Assembly (NCBI RefSeq): GCF_024722015.1
Contig: NZ_JANQBD010000008.1
Location: forward strand, 186,001 to 250,000
From: Paenibacillus radicis (ex Xue et al. 2023)
GTDB lineage: Bacteria > Bacillota > Bacilli > Paenibacillales > NBRC-103111
Direction of reading: 5' to 3'
DNA length: 64,000 nt
Below the pieces are notes generated by a model. The model was not told where the DNA came from. It worked only from the letters and a program-made list of their open reading frames with translations, and made no database searches. Below, piece after piece: positions 37,801 through 45,346 of the stretch (the first letter of the stretch is position 1; each line of letters begins with the position of its first letter). Made by a program: the position numbers and the translations under genes.

Positions 37801-38677
37801 CATAAAACTGGTCGAAATGAAGGTTGCGGAATTCCAAGTTATGGGCACCGTTGGTGGATATGCCCCAGCCAAAGATCGTAGCGTCGGGGCCAATACCTTC
37901 GAAGGTTACATTGCCGTTACCCGCTCCGATCAAAATCTCACGGCTGTCATTCATCCACGAAGGTCCAACCTGGCCTGAGTCGGCAACTTTTGTGGTGACC
38001 GCATTAAAAGAGCCGACAGTACCCAAGAAGCGAATGACAAGAGGTGTTCTCGCATTTGCAGTAGATCCTCTGCCTGCTGTGAATACATCCGCCGGAAGGG
38101 AAGTCTTTACATTTTCATGGGTTACATAGATTATTTTAGCATTAGGATCTTCTCTGCCATCCGGCAAATATCCCCCTATGGCCCCATTGAGAGCAAAATT
38201 GTGGGTTCCAGGGAAAGTATTTACGTTGGAAGGCACAAATGCTGCGCCATTACGCGGGAAAGACGAAGTTTTAAGTTCGGTGAATGAGTGAAGAACGGTC
38301 GTCCCGTCAGTCGCCCTGACTTGGATTTCGTATTCTCCTCTGGGAAGGCCGGGAATATCCACACGCCAGGTGTTGCGGGCAGGATCCACCTTGCGGACAA
38401 GCTGGGCGTCCACTTCTTTCCAGTCCACAAGCCAGCCTGTGATTGGGCTGTTATCTCTCCAGTCTTTAGCGCCCAAAGTCCGGACGTAAGCCCGGTATCC
38501 ACCGACGGATTTACCTGTCCAAGTGGCATACGCAGTTTCAAACCAAGTGCCTGCGCGCGCAGTACCTGTGGGTGCAGCTACACCGTCGCCTGTCTCTGCA
38601 AACCCGATTGCCGGGAACATACTGAGCACAAGAAGAACGCTGATCAGAATGTTGACTACTCTCTTTACTACAATCAT
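31826..38677 (-). CDS. giant SLH-anchored pectate lyase/beta-helix multidomain protein
   Basis: The start at ATG 38677 (AGAGGTG upstream; 2283 residues) gives a clear signal peptide ending near GFAETGDG. Domains in order: PL1 pectate lyase (~110-560) with VWVHHNTFG, TIDHNWFSGTGERTPRVR and HVFNNLYE; an FN3-like domain (~600-720); an InlB B-repeat (~740-795, FNTDGGSTV, GWYTDKTT); a pectinesterase-like beta helix (~815-1190) with VYVAPGVYW and FFQQTDDSIFAGG but without the normal DFIFG and LGRPW motifs; a LamG-like region (~1410-1630); four tandem FN3 repeats (~1640-2010); a Ser/Pro/Thr linker; and three SLH domains (~2100-2280) with NGYEDGTFKPNAPITRGE. It should stay bound to the cell wall and cleave pectin outside the cell. 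Whether the second helix is catalytic is uncertain. Confidence 0.92.
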   Translation of the reverse strand: MIVVKRVVNILISVLLVLSMFPAIGFAETGDGVAAPTGTARAGTWFETAYATWTGKSVGGYRAYVRTLGAKDWRDNSPITGWLVDWKEVDAQLVRKVDPARNTWRVDIPGLPRGEYEIQVRATDGTTVLHSFTELKTSSFPRNGAAFVPSNVNTFPGTHNFALNGAIGGYLPDGREDPNAKIIYVTHENVKTSLPADVFTAGRGSTANARTPLVIRFLGTVGSFNAVTTKVADSGQVGPSWMNDSREILIGAGNGNVTFEGIGPDATIFGWGISTNGAHNLEFRNLHFDQFYEDAIEIHGGGTSVRASNVWVHHNTFGYGQNKYLNLNQDPDQAKGDGATDITNHARNYTVSYNKYVESSKVLLIGGGTTSMSNHYGTIDHNWFSGTGERTPRVRNGRVHVFNNLYEDVQGTAYHNQLLDRSTGYGIGGAHNATIWAEGNIFVNVNYPFLRSRQGHARGSQAIDYMPGPGETSTANAGFNHFFGDAPGFIIAKEDVTDGDFPSSIAGFRNTSDYMPGLTDQGLQDLKTAVQSLQPNILDESSRMNFDPKLDIGVVVAAGSTTTNPAMTTSPASQLDWSFRPADNNVVWPTGTVEQADALKNEIKAYAGALHAVTPDSAPAAPVISNVKVNDEKRSAFSDAAGTFIPSPGKIVVYKDTFTIGWVNKDVTTDHYEIQWDKGSNNWETLGTVTANSRPTTFITQSIDQFANLKSILAQADNRNATYAFRIKAGNSFGESDWSNIYAISGDDLLVTFNTDGGSTVAPQRVRVGDAITVPARPKKDGWVFVGWYTDKTTSVHMWDFLNEKVAGSTELHAKWVKVDATHRLLNAYASAEELESPYVAATLQTLGTLSTNGRDLTLPAGTTVYVAPGVYWTDLTYKEGGVIASPNIGLSIQGQNISFIGLTADATETIICGNRGEGGETGLGANGSWYSLGISSGFHSENITIANYAQQDLVYPRDPSQNISKRIDSKNHAEVLTRANGTGAPDKLYFKNTRFVGYLNMMLNLAPTRAYFLDSFFQQTDDSIFAGGVNVYENSTFNFFGNHPSVSGAGSGGINALLGSTIVGMPQMTSTDVYLAKTSNAIGSSATGIYAIIDTKFTGRIQSVEWENVVREDARHFVSNNTIGEGRTPLVISPSQPQTSVSLSGDALKAFKVGEEYNVYNLLKGTDGWDPKGQNNADWAPYTNLPYRFLIGATGKTMYSDKTDATNKAVLTPAPAPANSVDVKNTAWSYDTNLLNGTVNATTGVITLTAKPNNTGAIVKTIVTGTLPSGMSAGATLYIRPLPVPAPVVAVTAINISENLAKLSYTLDQLGYKDTSVIEWYRETGPDTTNGIHIGTMRNDANELFVDDPFKNYALNKYDVGYYLRAVITPKYEFSSTGAPITVYTTRAVTSADVTEKSLYTDFKNLYVTNENNTTTKGRWFFDRVSGTAVPWGWGIGSNGTDKIWGLQNNSGGTSTRFVFGQTGSYGDMSLILNYSTSKVEGQGFGGNTQFMDIYVKYDPATRTGYYLHVERTAAGGSNATIWTLYKDDGTTQTALSEPLKTAAMMPKSTITVSVTGSTLRVQASTLSEKTPLQTEQNLPNSVDISWTDTTGALGNNMFGGFGIRINNTGNSAYDYGNTGTNNTVMLHNVRVNTTERAAIDTTAPVWPVGSTLASSNTTQTGTTLTWTTATDNVGITGYKIYNGTSLLQTVTSNVYSYAVTGLTAGTSYTFSVKAVDDGNNLSEAKTVNLTTLASTDTTAPVWPAGSTFTASNTTQTGTTLTWTTATDNVGVTGYKIYNGSSLLQTVTSNVYSYAVTGLTAGTSYTFSVKAVDNVNNLSEAKTVNVTTLASVDATAPVWPAGSTFTASNTTQTGTTLTWTAATDNVGVTGYKIYNGSSLLQTVTSNVYSYAVTGLTAGTSYTFSVKAVDNVNNLSEAKTVNVTTLASADTTAPDWPAGSTLAASNTTQTGTTLTWTAATDNVGVTGFKVYQGSTLLTTVTSAVNSFNVTGLTAGTTYTFAVQAGDAAGNWTTSGPNVTVTTEVIHRSGGSSTTSASPSSPGTPAEPTTPASPSSPETPASVVSTTPGQPVFDLSKPESVSVLKEVLKEKLKSSNESVTFKDVSEHWSAESINVFSKLGLVNGYEDGTFKPNAPITRGEFAAIVAKTFNIGTGELKTAQFSDINGSWAKEAILALASNGIINGYEDGTFYPESNITRAEMIAIIARIINLTTVQGTSSTAFTDIGNSWNKGQIEAATKAGIINGTGEGSFAPDKNSTRAEALTVLLRSLKLNPEIASLINSLK
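32900..33780 (-). repeat. tandem FN3-coding DNA repeats, 288-bp period
   Basis: Inside the giant gene, equivalent points recur at 32911, 33199 and 33487, exactly 288 bp (96 codons) apart. The units are almost identical at DNA level, including silent positions, and a fourth, more diverged unit lies at about 32620-32900. This indicates recent duplication or ongoing homogenisation, and the copy number may vary between strains. Confidence 0.9.
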
Positions 38678-38916
38678 ACATACACCTCTTATATTTTTAT
38701 ATTTGAAGGCTGTCCCTTCACACCCGCAATAATAAATGCTTCCCCCTTCCGTATGGCGCCGTGGCTGCGGGTGGACTGGCGGCACCAGAATAAAAACTCA
38801 GCTAGGCAGTCTTTTATCTGGCAGTGCACCAGTTGCGGCTGTCTGTTGTAGGAAAACACGTTCGGGAAAAATCAATAACCAATAACGAGCAATTGCATCC
38901 CCCTTCATAGCAAAAA

Positions 38917-38930
38917 TGAAAGCACTTACA
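38917..38930 (-). promoter_or_regulatory. cre-like catabolite-control box upstream of the SLH protein gene
   Basis: TGTAAGTGCTTTCA on the minus strand differs from the cre form TGTAAGCGCTTTCA at one central base. It is 240 nt from the start codon. It suggests that pectinase and sugar-catabolic genes share CcpA control. Confidence 0.5.
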
Positions 38931-39077
38931 CAGATAAATATATGGGGTTAGGTCGTTGCAAACAATATACATATATTAACCTTTGTCCATATGGAGCAGA
39001 AATATAATCATTATAGACCGAATTTATTAGATATCATTATAAATAGATACTATAATTTTCAAACAAACTATTTCATT

Positions 39078-39106
39078 TGACACACTACCTAGATAGTCAT
39101 AGTAGC
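39078..39106 (+). promoter_or_regulatory. promoter in front of the PadR remnant
   Basis: TTGACA (39078-39083), a 17-nt gap and TAGTAG (39101-39106). The spacer contains CTACCTAGATAGTCATAGTAG-like symmetry resembling PadR operators. A GGAGG ribosome site follows at 39126-39130. Confidence 0.4.
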
Positions 39107-39128
39107 TTTCGTATTATAAAAATGCGGA

Positions 39129-39382
39129 GGTGACCGCTACGGGTACGAGATTGTCAAACTGATTGCCGAGCGCCCGGGCGACGAGTATGAATTAAAGGAA
39201 GCCACGATGTACTCCAGTGTCCGGCGGCTTGAGGTGGACGGTGATATCGAGTGGTATTGGGGCGATGAATCTCAAGGCGGATGGCATAAATATTTTACGA
39301 TTACCGAAAAGGGTAAGGCGACTTACTCCCGCAACAATAGCAATTGGGGTATACAAAACGCGTGCTTGAAAACTTATTATAG
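39129..39382 (+). pseudogene. PadR-family regulator remnant, N-terminus deleted and 3' frameshift
   Basis: Starting right at the ribosome site, the frame reads GDRYGYEIVKLIAERPGDEY, then ELKEATMYSSVRRLE and GGWHKYFTITEKGKATY, the winged-helix core of PadR proteins. The first ~30 codons are missing. Near 39340 a one-base shift is needed to reach the natural end (YTKRVLENLL, stop at 39382). The expected partner gene follows in truncated form. Confidence 0.75.
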
Positions 39383-39396
39383 GGAGGTTTGATGTT

Positions 39397-39498
39397 ATGA
39401 ATGAGAAATTGAACAACTATTTGAACGGCGTTTTCGTACCGTACGATGGGGTAAAAAGCGTCGTGGCAATGCAACTAGTACTTATCCTCATAGTTTAG
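39397..39498 (+). pseudogene. truncated permease-prefix-type protein, PadR partner remnant
   Basis: After GGGAGG an ATG opens a 33-codon frame, MNEKLNNYLNGVFVPYDGVK, which matches the N-terminus of the membrane proteins regularly encoded after PadR genes (MNxKLxxYLxGVFxPY). The similarity stops after about 22 residues and the frame ends at 39498. Confidence 0.6.
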
Positions 39499-39535
39499 AA
39501 GCTCGCTTAGCCCTGAATCAGAGCCTTTGTCGCTA

Positions 39536-39648
39536 GTACGAGTTTTGCAGAATGATCTATTGAAGACAATGCGCTCGTATATTCAATAAAATAGGAGCAG
39601 TCCGCTGCTACAGCAAACTACTCCATGTTTAGCAATATCAACTCGTAC
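39536..39648. repeat. inverted-repeat element
   Basis: GTACGAGTT (39536-39544) and AACTCGTAC (39640-39648) bound a 113-nt segment that itself contains GCAGTCCGCTGC. It may be a small non-autonomous element near the break point of the PadR remnant. Confidence 0.4.
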
Positions 39649-39703
39649 GACAGACCATCTACACGACTTTAACCTAGATTATCCCTTTAATCCCATAATT
39701 AAC

Positions 39704-41488
39704 CTAACTAGTTCGCCCCGCCAGCCTGATAAAGTATAAGGCCATTTCTCTTCTTTCAGAAGGCAGCATCACGTTGATAAAGCCAAGAATAGCTTCTTCT
39801 TCAATGTTCATAAGGGCTAAACCGGTTACATATTGCTTGAAGCTCTCTAGAGTCTGATCTCGCATTTCCTTTGGTATCGTATTAAGAAGCGTCCACATTT
39901 GAAGCTGAGCCCCCCGCGTCCAAGAACGCTCCTGTAGGACCGGAATCTCGATGGCTTGCTCTACTTCTTGTTTCTGCTCTGTTAATTGGGAGACGCTCAA
40001 GATTCCATCCCTAGGTATGCCCAACCGCTCATATTGTTCCAGCGGAGCATCATTTTCACTCATCAGCTCGGCCATCCTGTGAATCAGTCGCAATTCGGTG
40101 TCGCTATCTTCCACTTCTTGGATTTGTTGCGGATCACTCGCTAGATCGAACAGTTTCGAACCGTATTGAAAAGGACTCACCCTGCCTGACCCTGCACGAA
40201 TTTTCATGGTTTGGCAGCCATTGGTAAAAGCAAATGGCTCCTGCAGTTCAATATTTTGAAGCTGCTGCAAGGCAAAAAAGCTCCTCATGGTCGTAGGCAT
40301 AAGCGTATATTCGAATAAAGGACCATTGTCCGGAGATACCGGGCCTCTCATATACACATACCGTCCGTCTGTAATGTTAACACTGCTGCCGTGGAAGCCG
40401 AACAGAGCTGCATCCCGGATTTTAGCATCCGTCAGGATCGTATCCTTCAACGGCTTTCCACTCATCCCTTCCGGAAGCGGTACCCCGAAAAATTCAAGCA
40501 GCGTTGGGGCTACATCGACATTTTGGACAAGAGCCGATCTTCTCTCCCCTTTAATACCCAATCGAGGATCCCAAGCAAAAAACGGTATGTAGGCAATTTC
40601 CTGATACAGCGGCATCACCGACTTTGACCACCAGCCATGTTCACCGAGTAGATAGCCGTGATCAGTATTGACAATCAGCATGGTATCCTTCCACATATCA
40701 TGTTGATCCATCAGATCGAGTACACGTCCTAAGTAATGATCGCACATACTAAGCAGTGCCGCATATTGATATTTGCCATGCTGAACGACATCCTCGGATT
40801 CTTGTACAAAATAATAAGGCGGCCAGTCGAAATGCTTCCCATTATAGGGGTGAGGATATAAATCCTTGTAATGCTGGCAGCTGAAGAAAGGCTCATGCGG
40901 ATCGAACGTTTCGATTTGCAAAAACCACTTGTCCTCCTCCTTGTTCTTCTCCATAAATTCCAAACCCAGATTAAAGGTCATCGCCTGAGGGAAGTTTTCC
41001 TCCGCCTCTATATACTTGCGGTTAATCGTATCCTGCCGAGCCATTTTCTGAAACACAGGAGCCTTGAGACGGGGAATTTCCGTTTCTGCCATATCAGGGT
41101 CCTTAACCTCACCTTTCCAAGGATCGCCTTCCTGTCCACGGACGAATTCCACGGAGCTGTACCGAGTATGGTAAGTAGCCCCCCCGTCTTCCCAGTAGTG
41201 CTGATGGTCGGTCACAAGATGTGTATACACCTGGTTATTCTTAAGCCTCTCAGGCATACAGTCATCGAAAGGCTCAATCGGTCCCCAGCTCCGATGTAAG
41301 AAATTGTAACGTCCTGTCTGCAAATCTCTTCGAGCTGGCATGCAGGGCATACTGCCGACGTAGCAATTATCAAAGGTTACCGTTTTCTCTGCCAGTCGTT
41401 TAAAATTCGGTGCATGTGTCCAGTCACATCCGTAATTTGGGAGCATATGGCGATTCAGTGAATCAAACATGACCATGATAGCGCGCAT
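39704..41488 (-). CDS. sulfatase (formylglycine type)
   Basis: The 594-residue protein begins MRAIMVMFDSLNRHMLPNYG with the first metal ligand Asp, after GGAGGT. The sulfatase signature C-x-P-x-R is present as PCMPARRDLQTGR, so the Cys is converted to formylglycine. The second metal site is NTDHGYLLGEHG. No signal peptide is seen, so it acts in the cytoplasm on imported sulfated oligosaccharides. The C-terminal ~100 residues form an extra helical part compared with the other two sulfatases. It is the last gene of the importer/regulator operon. Confidence 0.92.
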   Translation of the reverse strand: MRAIMVMFDSLNRHMLPNYGCDWTHAPNFKRLAEKTVTFDNCYVGSMPCMPARRDLQTGRYNFLHRSWGPIEPFDDCMPERLKNNQVYTHLVTDHQHYWEDGGATYHTRYSSVEFVRGQEGDPWKGEVKDPDMAETEIPRLKAPVFQKMARQDTINRKYIEAEENFPQAMTFNLGLEFMEKNKEEDKWFLQIETFDPHEPFFSCQHYKDLYPHPYNGKHFDWPPYYFVQESEDVVQHGKYQYAALLSMCDHYLGRVLDLMDQHDMWKDTMLIVNTDHGYLLGEHGWWSKSVMPLYQEIAYIPFFAWDPRLGIKGERRSALVQNVDVAPTLLEFFGVPLPEGMSGKPLKDTILTDAKIRDAALFGFHGSSVNITDGRYVYMRGPVSPDNGPLFEYTLMPTTMRSFFALQQLQNIELQEPFAFTNGCQTMKIRAGSGRVSPFQYGSKLFDLASDPQQIQEVEDSDTELRLIHRMAELMSENDAPLEQYERLGIPRDGILSVSQLTEQKQEVEQAIEIPVLQERSWTRGAQLQMWTLLNTIPKEMRDQTLESFKQYVTGLALMNIEEEAILGFINVMLPSERREMALYFIRLAGRTS

Positions 41489-41509
41489 AAAGTTCTACCT
41501 CCAATTATA

Positions 41510-43333
41510 TTATTTAATGAAATTTAACGGCAAACGAATGGACACAACGGTCCCGCGACCCTCGAAAGAATCCAACCTCAAGCCATAATCTGTTCCATGC
41601 ATTAAAACTATACGTGCATGCACATTAGCTATACCCAGTGATTGCTGTATTCCATTTACGAAATGAGAGCCTTCATTAAACTGAGAAAGTGATTTTTCAA
41701 TCTCGATCAGCCGATTATTTTCGATCCCCGGCCCGTTGTCTGCTATTTCTATGACAAGATCGGAGCGGTCATCAAATGCATTAATAATAATAGTCCCTTG
41801 TCCCTCTTTAGGTTCGATTGCATACTTAACGGCATTTTCTACAATAGGTTGAATGATTAATTTGGGTATCAGGCAATTCATGAATTTTTCATTTACACTA
41901 AATTTACTCCGGAAAGTCCCTGGAAAACGAATGTGGATAATCGATAAGTAATCTTTTAATTGAGATAATTCCTCTTCAAGTTTTACAATCCCATTCGTAT
42001 CCTGTGCGGTATACCTATAAAAATCAGCTAGACTGCGGGCCATCTTTACAATTTCCGGCATATCCTCCAAATAAGCCATGCTTTTAATAATATCCAACGA
42101 ATTATATAAAAAATGAGGATTAATTTGGTTTCGTAACGCTTTAACCAGAGCTTCCTTTTCCCTGAGCTGAAGGCTTACTTCTTTCAACTTCAGGGTGGAA
42201 ACAGTCTCCAGCAAGTCATTGATTCTATCAATCATATTGTTAAAACTGCGGTTTAAATATTGAAATTCATCTTGACCCGATATATAGGAAGCCCGAACGG
42301 TTAGATCCCCCCGCTCCACACTTCCCATGACTTGTCGAAGATGGACAATCGGCTTCATGAAAGCTCCAGATAAAAACGGAACGGTCGAAATAATACATAC
42401 AGCAATAATCATAAAAGCAATTAGCATAGCATTAGGGGTATTTTTTGTGGCTGACGCCATCTCGTCAAATGGAACGATAGACACGAAATTCCAGCCGATT
42501 TCAGCCGATTTTGTCACAGCAACTAGGGTCTTTTTACCGTCCCATTGTTGGATAGATGCACTTTCATTATCCGAAAGATCCAATTTCCCAAGCTCTGTTT
42601 CATTGCGGGCAACCCCTAGCCATTTATATTCTCGATGATAGACGATCGAGTCCTGATCTGAGACGATAAAGAATTGGCCCTTTGGAGCCAAGTTAGTCTT
42701 TTCGAATGTACGTTGAATTTCGTCTAAATGAAAATCAATGACCATCTTCCCTAAAAAATCCATATTTGCGATACTATATATCGGTAGCTCTAACGAAAGG
42801 ACACGCACGTCACCGGGATAATACTTTACCGTATGTGTCGAAAGAACCGAAATTTTTTCCGGAAATCCATTATTAAACCAAGGTTCATCGTTAAATAGAT
42901 CCATGGATGTCGATGCCAAAGTAGACATAGCCAACTTGCGTCCATCCGGAGTCAGAAGAAAAATCCCAACGATCTCGGAGTAATTAAGCGCCACATGTTT
43001 TCGCAGTAGATTTTGAACATCCGCTATTTGTTCCAGGGAAAGCGCCTGTTCGCCTTGCAGCCACTTCTGAATTAATTCATCTTTTGCAACGGACGAGGTC
43101 GATTTCGCCAGCTGATAAATATAAAACTCGATATGATGATTAAGACGAATCGTTGCTTCTTGAGAGATGCGGTAAAAATCTCGCTTAATACCAATGGTGT
43201 AATAGGTGTATGATAAATAACCCATTATTAAAATGGTGAGAAGACCCACCAGAAGAAAAGCAACTGTCAACTTTGTTTTGATTGAAAATCGGGAGTGAAT
43301 ATTAGCTATTCTTTGTTTCATGGTCAGTCTCAT
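41510..43333 (-). CDS. sensor histidine kinase (YesM family)
   Basis: I choose the ATG at 43333, which overlaps the regulator's stop as ATGA; the open frame begins at GTG 43345. The protein (607 residues) has membrane helices near residues 22-44 and 300-320, an extracellular Cache-like sensor, HAMP, the phospho-His motif RNQINPHFLYNSLDII, and an ATPase domain with ENAVKYAIEPKEG, DNGPGIE and LGIANVHARI. It should sense a glycan outside the cell and signal to the overlapping upstream response regulator. Confidence 0.92.
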   Translation of the reverse strand: MRLTMKQRIANIHSRFSIKTKLTVAFLLVGLLTILIMGYLSYTYYTIGIKRDFYRISQEATIRLNHHIEFYIYQLAKSTSSVAKDELIQKWLQGEQALSLEQIADVQNLLRKHVALNYSEIVGIFLLTPDGRKLAMSTLASTSMDLFNDEPWFNNGFPEKISVLSTHTVKYYPGDVRVLSLELPIYSIANMDFLGKMVIDFHLDEIQRTFEKTNLAPKGQFFIVSDQDSIVYHREYKWLGVARNETELGKLDLSDNESASIQQWDGKKTLVAVTKSAEIGWNFVSIVPFDEMASATKNTPNAMLIAFMIIAVCIISTVPFLSGAFMKPIVHLRQVMGSVERGDLTVRASYISGQDEFQYLNRSFNNMIDRINDLLETVSTLKLKEVSLQLREKEALVKALRNQINPHFLYNSLDIIKSMAYLEDMPEIVKMARSLADFYRYTAQDTNGIVKLEEELSQLKDYLSIIHIRFPGTFRSKFSVNEKFMNCLIPKLIIQPIVENAVKYAIEPKEGQGTIIINAFDDRSDLVIEIADNGPGIENNRLIEIEKSLSQFNEGSHFVNGIQQSLGIANVHARIVLMHGTDYGLRLDSFEGRGTVVSIRLPLNFIK

Positions 43334-44343
43334 ATACTCATACACTTTCTGTATTCATTAGGCGAAACTCCTGCGAATTGTTTGAACACACGATTAAAGT
43401 GTGGCAGTGAATTAAACCCAACCTTCTCCGCTACTTCATAGATCTTCAGGTCACCGTTCATCAATAGATGCTTAGCTTTTTCTATCCTCAACGTATTTAA
43501 ATAAATGATAAATGATTGTCCTGTATATTTTTTAAATAGCAAGCTAAACTGAGAAACGCTAATGTGGAAGCGACTTGTCATATCGGAGACAGATAAATCT
43601 TCAAAAAAATGGGATTGCATGTATTCGCATGCTTTACGGATGATCTGACGCATCCCTCCATTTAATAGAGTCTTAAAGCATGTCAGCCAGTGCTCCGTCA
43701 AACTAAGAAAATGAAGGTTTACATGCTCCATTCTATTTTGAGCGATTGTTAGGCGTTCATAAGAAGGATTCATACTTTGAATCAAATCATTATATTTATT
43801 GGAAAACGTTTTGAATAAAATGATCTTCTCACTGTCTTGTAATGTAGGAGCGCAAGATATCAGTTGTACGATTTCAGCTTGCTCTTGAAAAACCGTCTGG
43901 GGACCCATGTCCTGAATTTTGTCGAAAAACTGCTGAATCATTAAAAAGAAGCTTCTTAAATTTTCGAATTGCGGAACCCTTTCTCGAGCTTGATCCAACG
44001 CCTTGCTAAGCTCTTCCTCCAATACAGGTTTAAGTAAATAATCACTTACGTTATACCTTATTGCTTGTCGGGCATATTCAAATTCATTGTAACCAGATAG
44101 AATGATGGATATGATCGGCAGTTGCCTCTCGAAGATCTCTTGAACCAGCCAGAGCCCGTCTTGAACAGGCATTTTAATATCGGTAATAACAATGGTTGGC
44201 CAAACCGTATAAATAAGCTCAAGAGCCTCTTCCCCATTTCCAGCTTCCGCCACTACTTGATAGGCTTCCCCTTTTTGTTCAACCATTTTTCCGACTGCAG
44301 CTCGAATCCAGTGCTCGTCCTCGACAACCATGATCTGATACAT
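43330..44343 (-). CDS. response regulator, REC + AraC-type HTH (YesN family)
   Basis: The 337-residue protein has the acidic pair in VVEDEHW, phospho-Asp at about residue 55 (VITDIKMPVQDG), Lys in LLKPVLEEE, a ~120-residue linker and a C-terminal AraC domain (ISVSQFSLLFKKYTGQSF, VGFNSLPHFNRVFKQFAGVSPNEYRK). It is embedded in the sulfatase/importer operon and is the natural candidate to bind the 39-bp box shared by 49324-49362 and 50955-50993. Confidence 0.92.
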   Translation of the reverse strand: MYQIMVVEDEHWIRAAVGKMVEQKGEAYQVVAEAGNGEEALELIYTVWPTIVITDIKMPVQDGLWLVQEIFERQLPIISIILSGYNEFEYARQAIRYNVSDYLLKPVLEEELSKALDQARERVPQFENLRSFFLMIQQFFDKIQDMGPQTVFQEQAEIVQLISCAPTLQDSEKIILFKTFSNKYNDLIQSMNPSYERLTIAQNRMEHVNLHFLSLTEHWLTCFKTLLNGGMRQIIRKACEYMQSHFFEDLSVSDMTSRFHISVSQFSLLFKKYTGQSFIIYLNTLRIEKAKHLLMNGDLKIYEVAEKVGFNSLPHFNRVFKQFAGVSPNEYRKCMSI

Positions 44344-44408
44344 AGATACACCATCCAGTAATTTAATGAATTGGCTCCGTGACCTCCGACACTATATGTT
44401 TAGAGGTT

Positions 44409-44430
44409 GTTCAAAAAAACTCTTTTGAAC
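44409..44430 (-). ncRNA. stem-loop between permease and regulator genes
   Basis: GTTCAAAA (44409-44416) pairs with TTTTGAAC (44423-44430) in the 131-nt gap. It is AT-rich, with As inside the loop. It may reduce read-through from importer to regulator genes. Confidence 0.45.
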
Positions 44431-44474
44431 ACGCAATTTAAGTATACCATGTCATGTCATTGGCTCTCTATGGA

Positions 44475-45344
44475 TCATCCTTTTACGGAGCCGACCAGCA
44501 TGCCTTTATCGAAATATTTTTGGAAAAATGGATACATGATCAGCATCGGGATTGAAGCTGCGACAACAACTGCCATCTGCACGGGCTGTCCATACTCATA
44601 CCCATTTATTGTTGTTTCGAGAGAATTGCTCGACTCCAAAATAATTTGTCTTAAAAATACTTGTAATGGCATTTTTTGAGAATCACTAATGAACAGGATG
44701 GCTTGGAAATAACTATTCCAGTAGTACACCGCGTAAAACATAATAAATGTAGCTACAGAAGTCATGGACAAAGGCAAAATAACTCGGAAAAACAATCTCC
44801 ACTCTCCACAACCGTCAATTCGCGCTGATTCCTCCAGCTCTTTCGGTGTATTCTGAAAAAAACTTCTCATTACGATCAAATTAAAAGGTAATATGGCATT
44901 ATTCAAAAACAAGGACCAGTAGCTATTCAACAGGCCGAGTTGACTAGTCAGCAAATACTGGGGAATAATTCCTCCACTAAATAGCAGCGTAAACATAACC
45001 ATGATGTTTAAAGCTTTTCTTCCCTTCAACCAAGTTCGGGATAATCCGTAGGCCATTAGAGTGGTGGCTGAAATACTGACAGCCGTCCCGCCCACAGTAA
45101 TTTGCAGAGCATTCCAATAAGAAGTAGTAAAATTGTGACTGCTGAACAAATAACCATATGAATTCAATGTCCATTGATAAGGAATAAGGAAAAAGCCTCT
45201 TGTTAGCATCTCATGCTTAGTAGAAAATGAACTTAGAACGATATAGATACATGGAAGCAAAATGCATAGCAAAATTAAAGAGAGTAGTAGGTATATTAAG
45301 ATATCAAATGATGGGTACGACTTAATGCTTGAATTTCTTTTCAT
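44475..45344 (-). CDS. sugar ABC importer permease (LplC/MalG type)
   Basis: The 289-residue protein has six membrane helices, the EAA loop ESARIDGCGEWRLFFRVILP and the group-specific C-terminus KYFDKGMLVGSVKG. It begins 2 nt after the partner permease. With it and the binding protein encoded at 47721-49253 it forms an importer for an oligosaccharide that is probably sulfated, given the flanking sulfatases. No ATPase gene is in the operon. Confidence 0.92.
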   Translation of the reverse strand: MKRNSSIKSYPSFDILIYLLLSLILLCILLPCIYIVLSSFSTKHEMLTRGFFLIPYQWTLNSYGYLFSSHNFTTSYWNALQITVGGTAVSISATTLMAYGLSRTWLKGRKALNIMVMFTLLFSGGIIPQYLLTSQLGLLNSYWSLFLNNAILPFNLIVMRSFFQNTPKELEESARIDGCGEWRLFFRVILPLSMTSVATFIMFYAVYYWNSYFQAILFISDSQKMPLQVFLRQIILESSNSLETTINGYEYGQPVQMAVVVAASIPMLIMYPFFQKYFDKGMLVGSVKG

Positions 45345-45346
45345 TT

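Larger units (their letters stand above)
38678..39128. other. long leader of the SLH protein gene and divergent promoter region
   Basis: About 240 nt between the cre-like box at 38917 and the start codon are rich in G+C with several possible pairings (for example GACTGCC/GGCAGTC types near 38780-38850), so a structured leader is possible. I do not recognise a known riboswitch. The right end holds the promoter in front of the PadR remnant. Confidence 0.45.

Noticed and set aside
35990-37978. Long + strand frames (up to 249 codons) inside the giant pectinase gene
   Set aside because: They are antisense to a clearly coding, domain-rich frame, lack ribosome sites and resemble no family.
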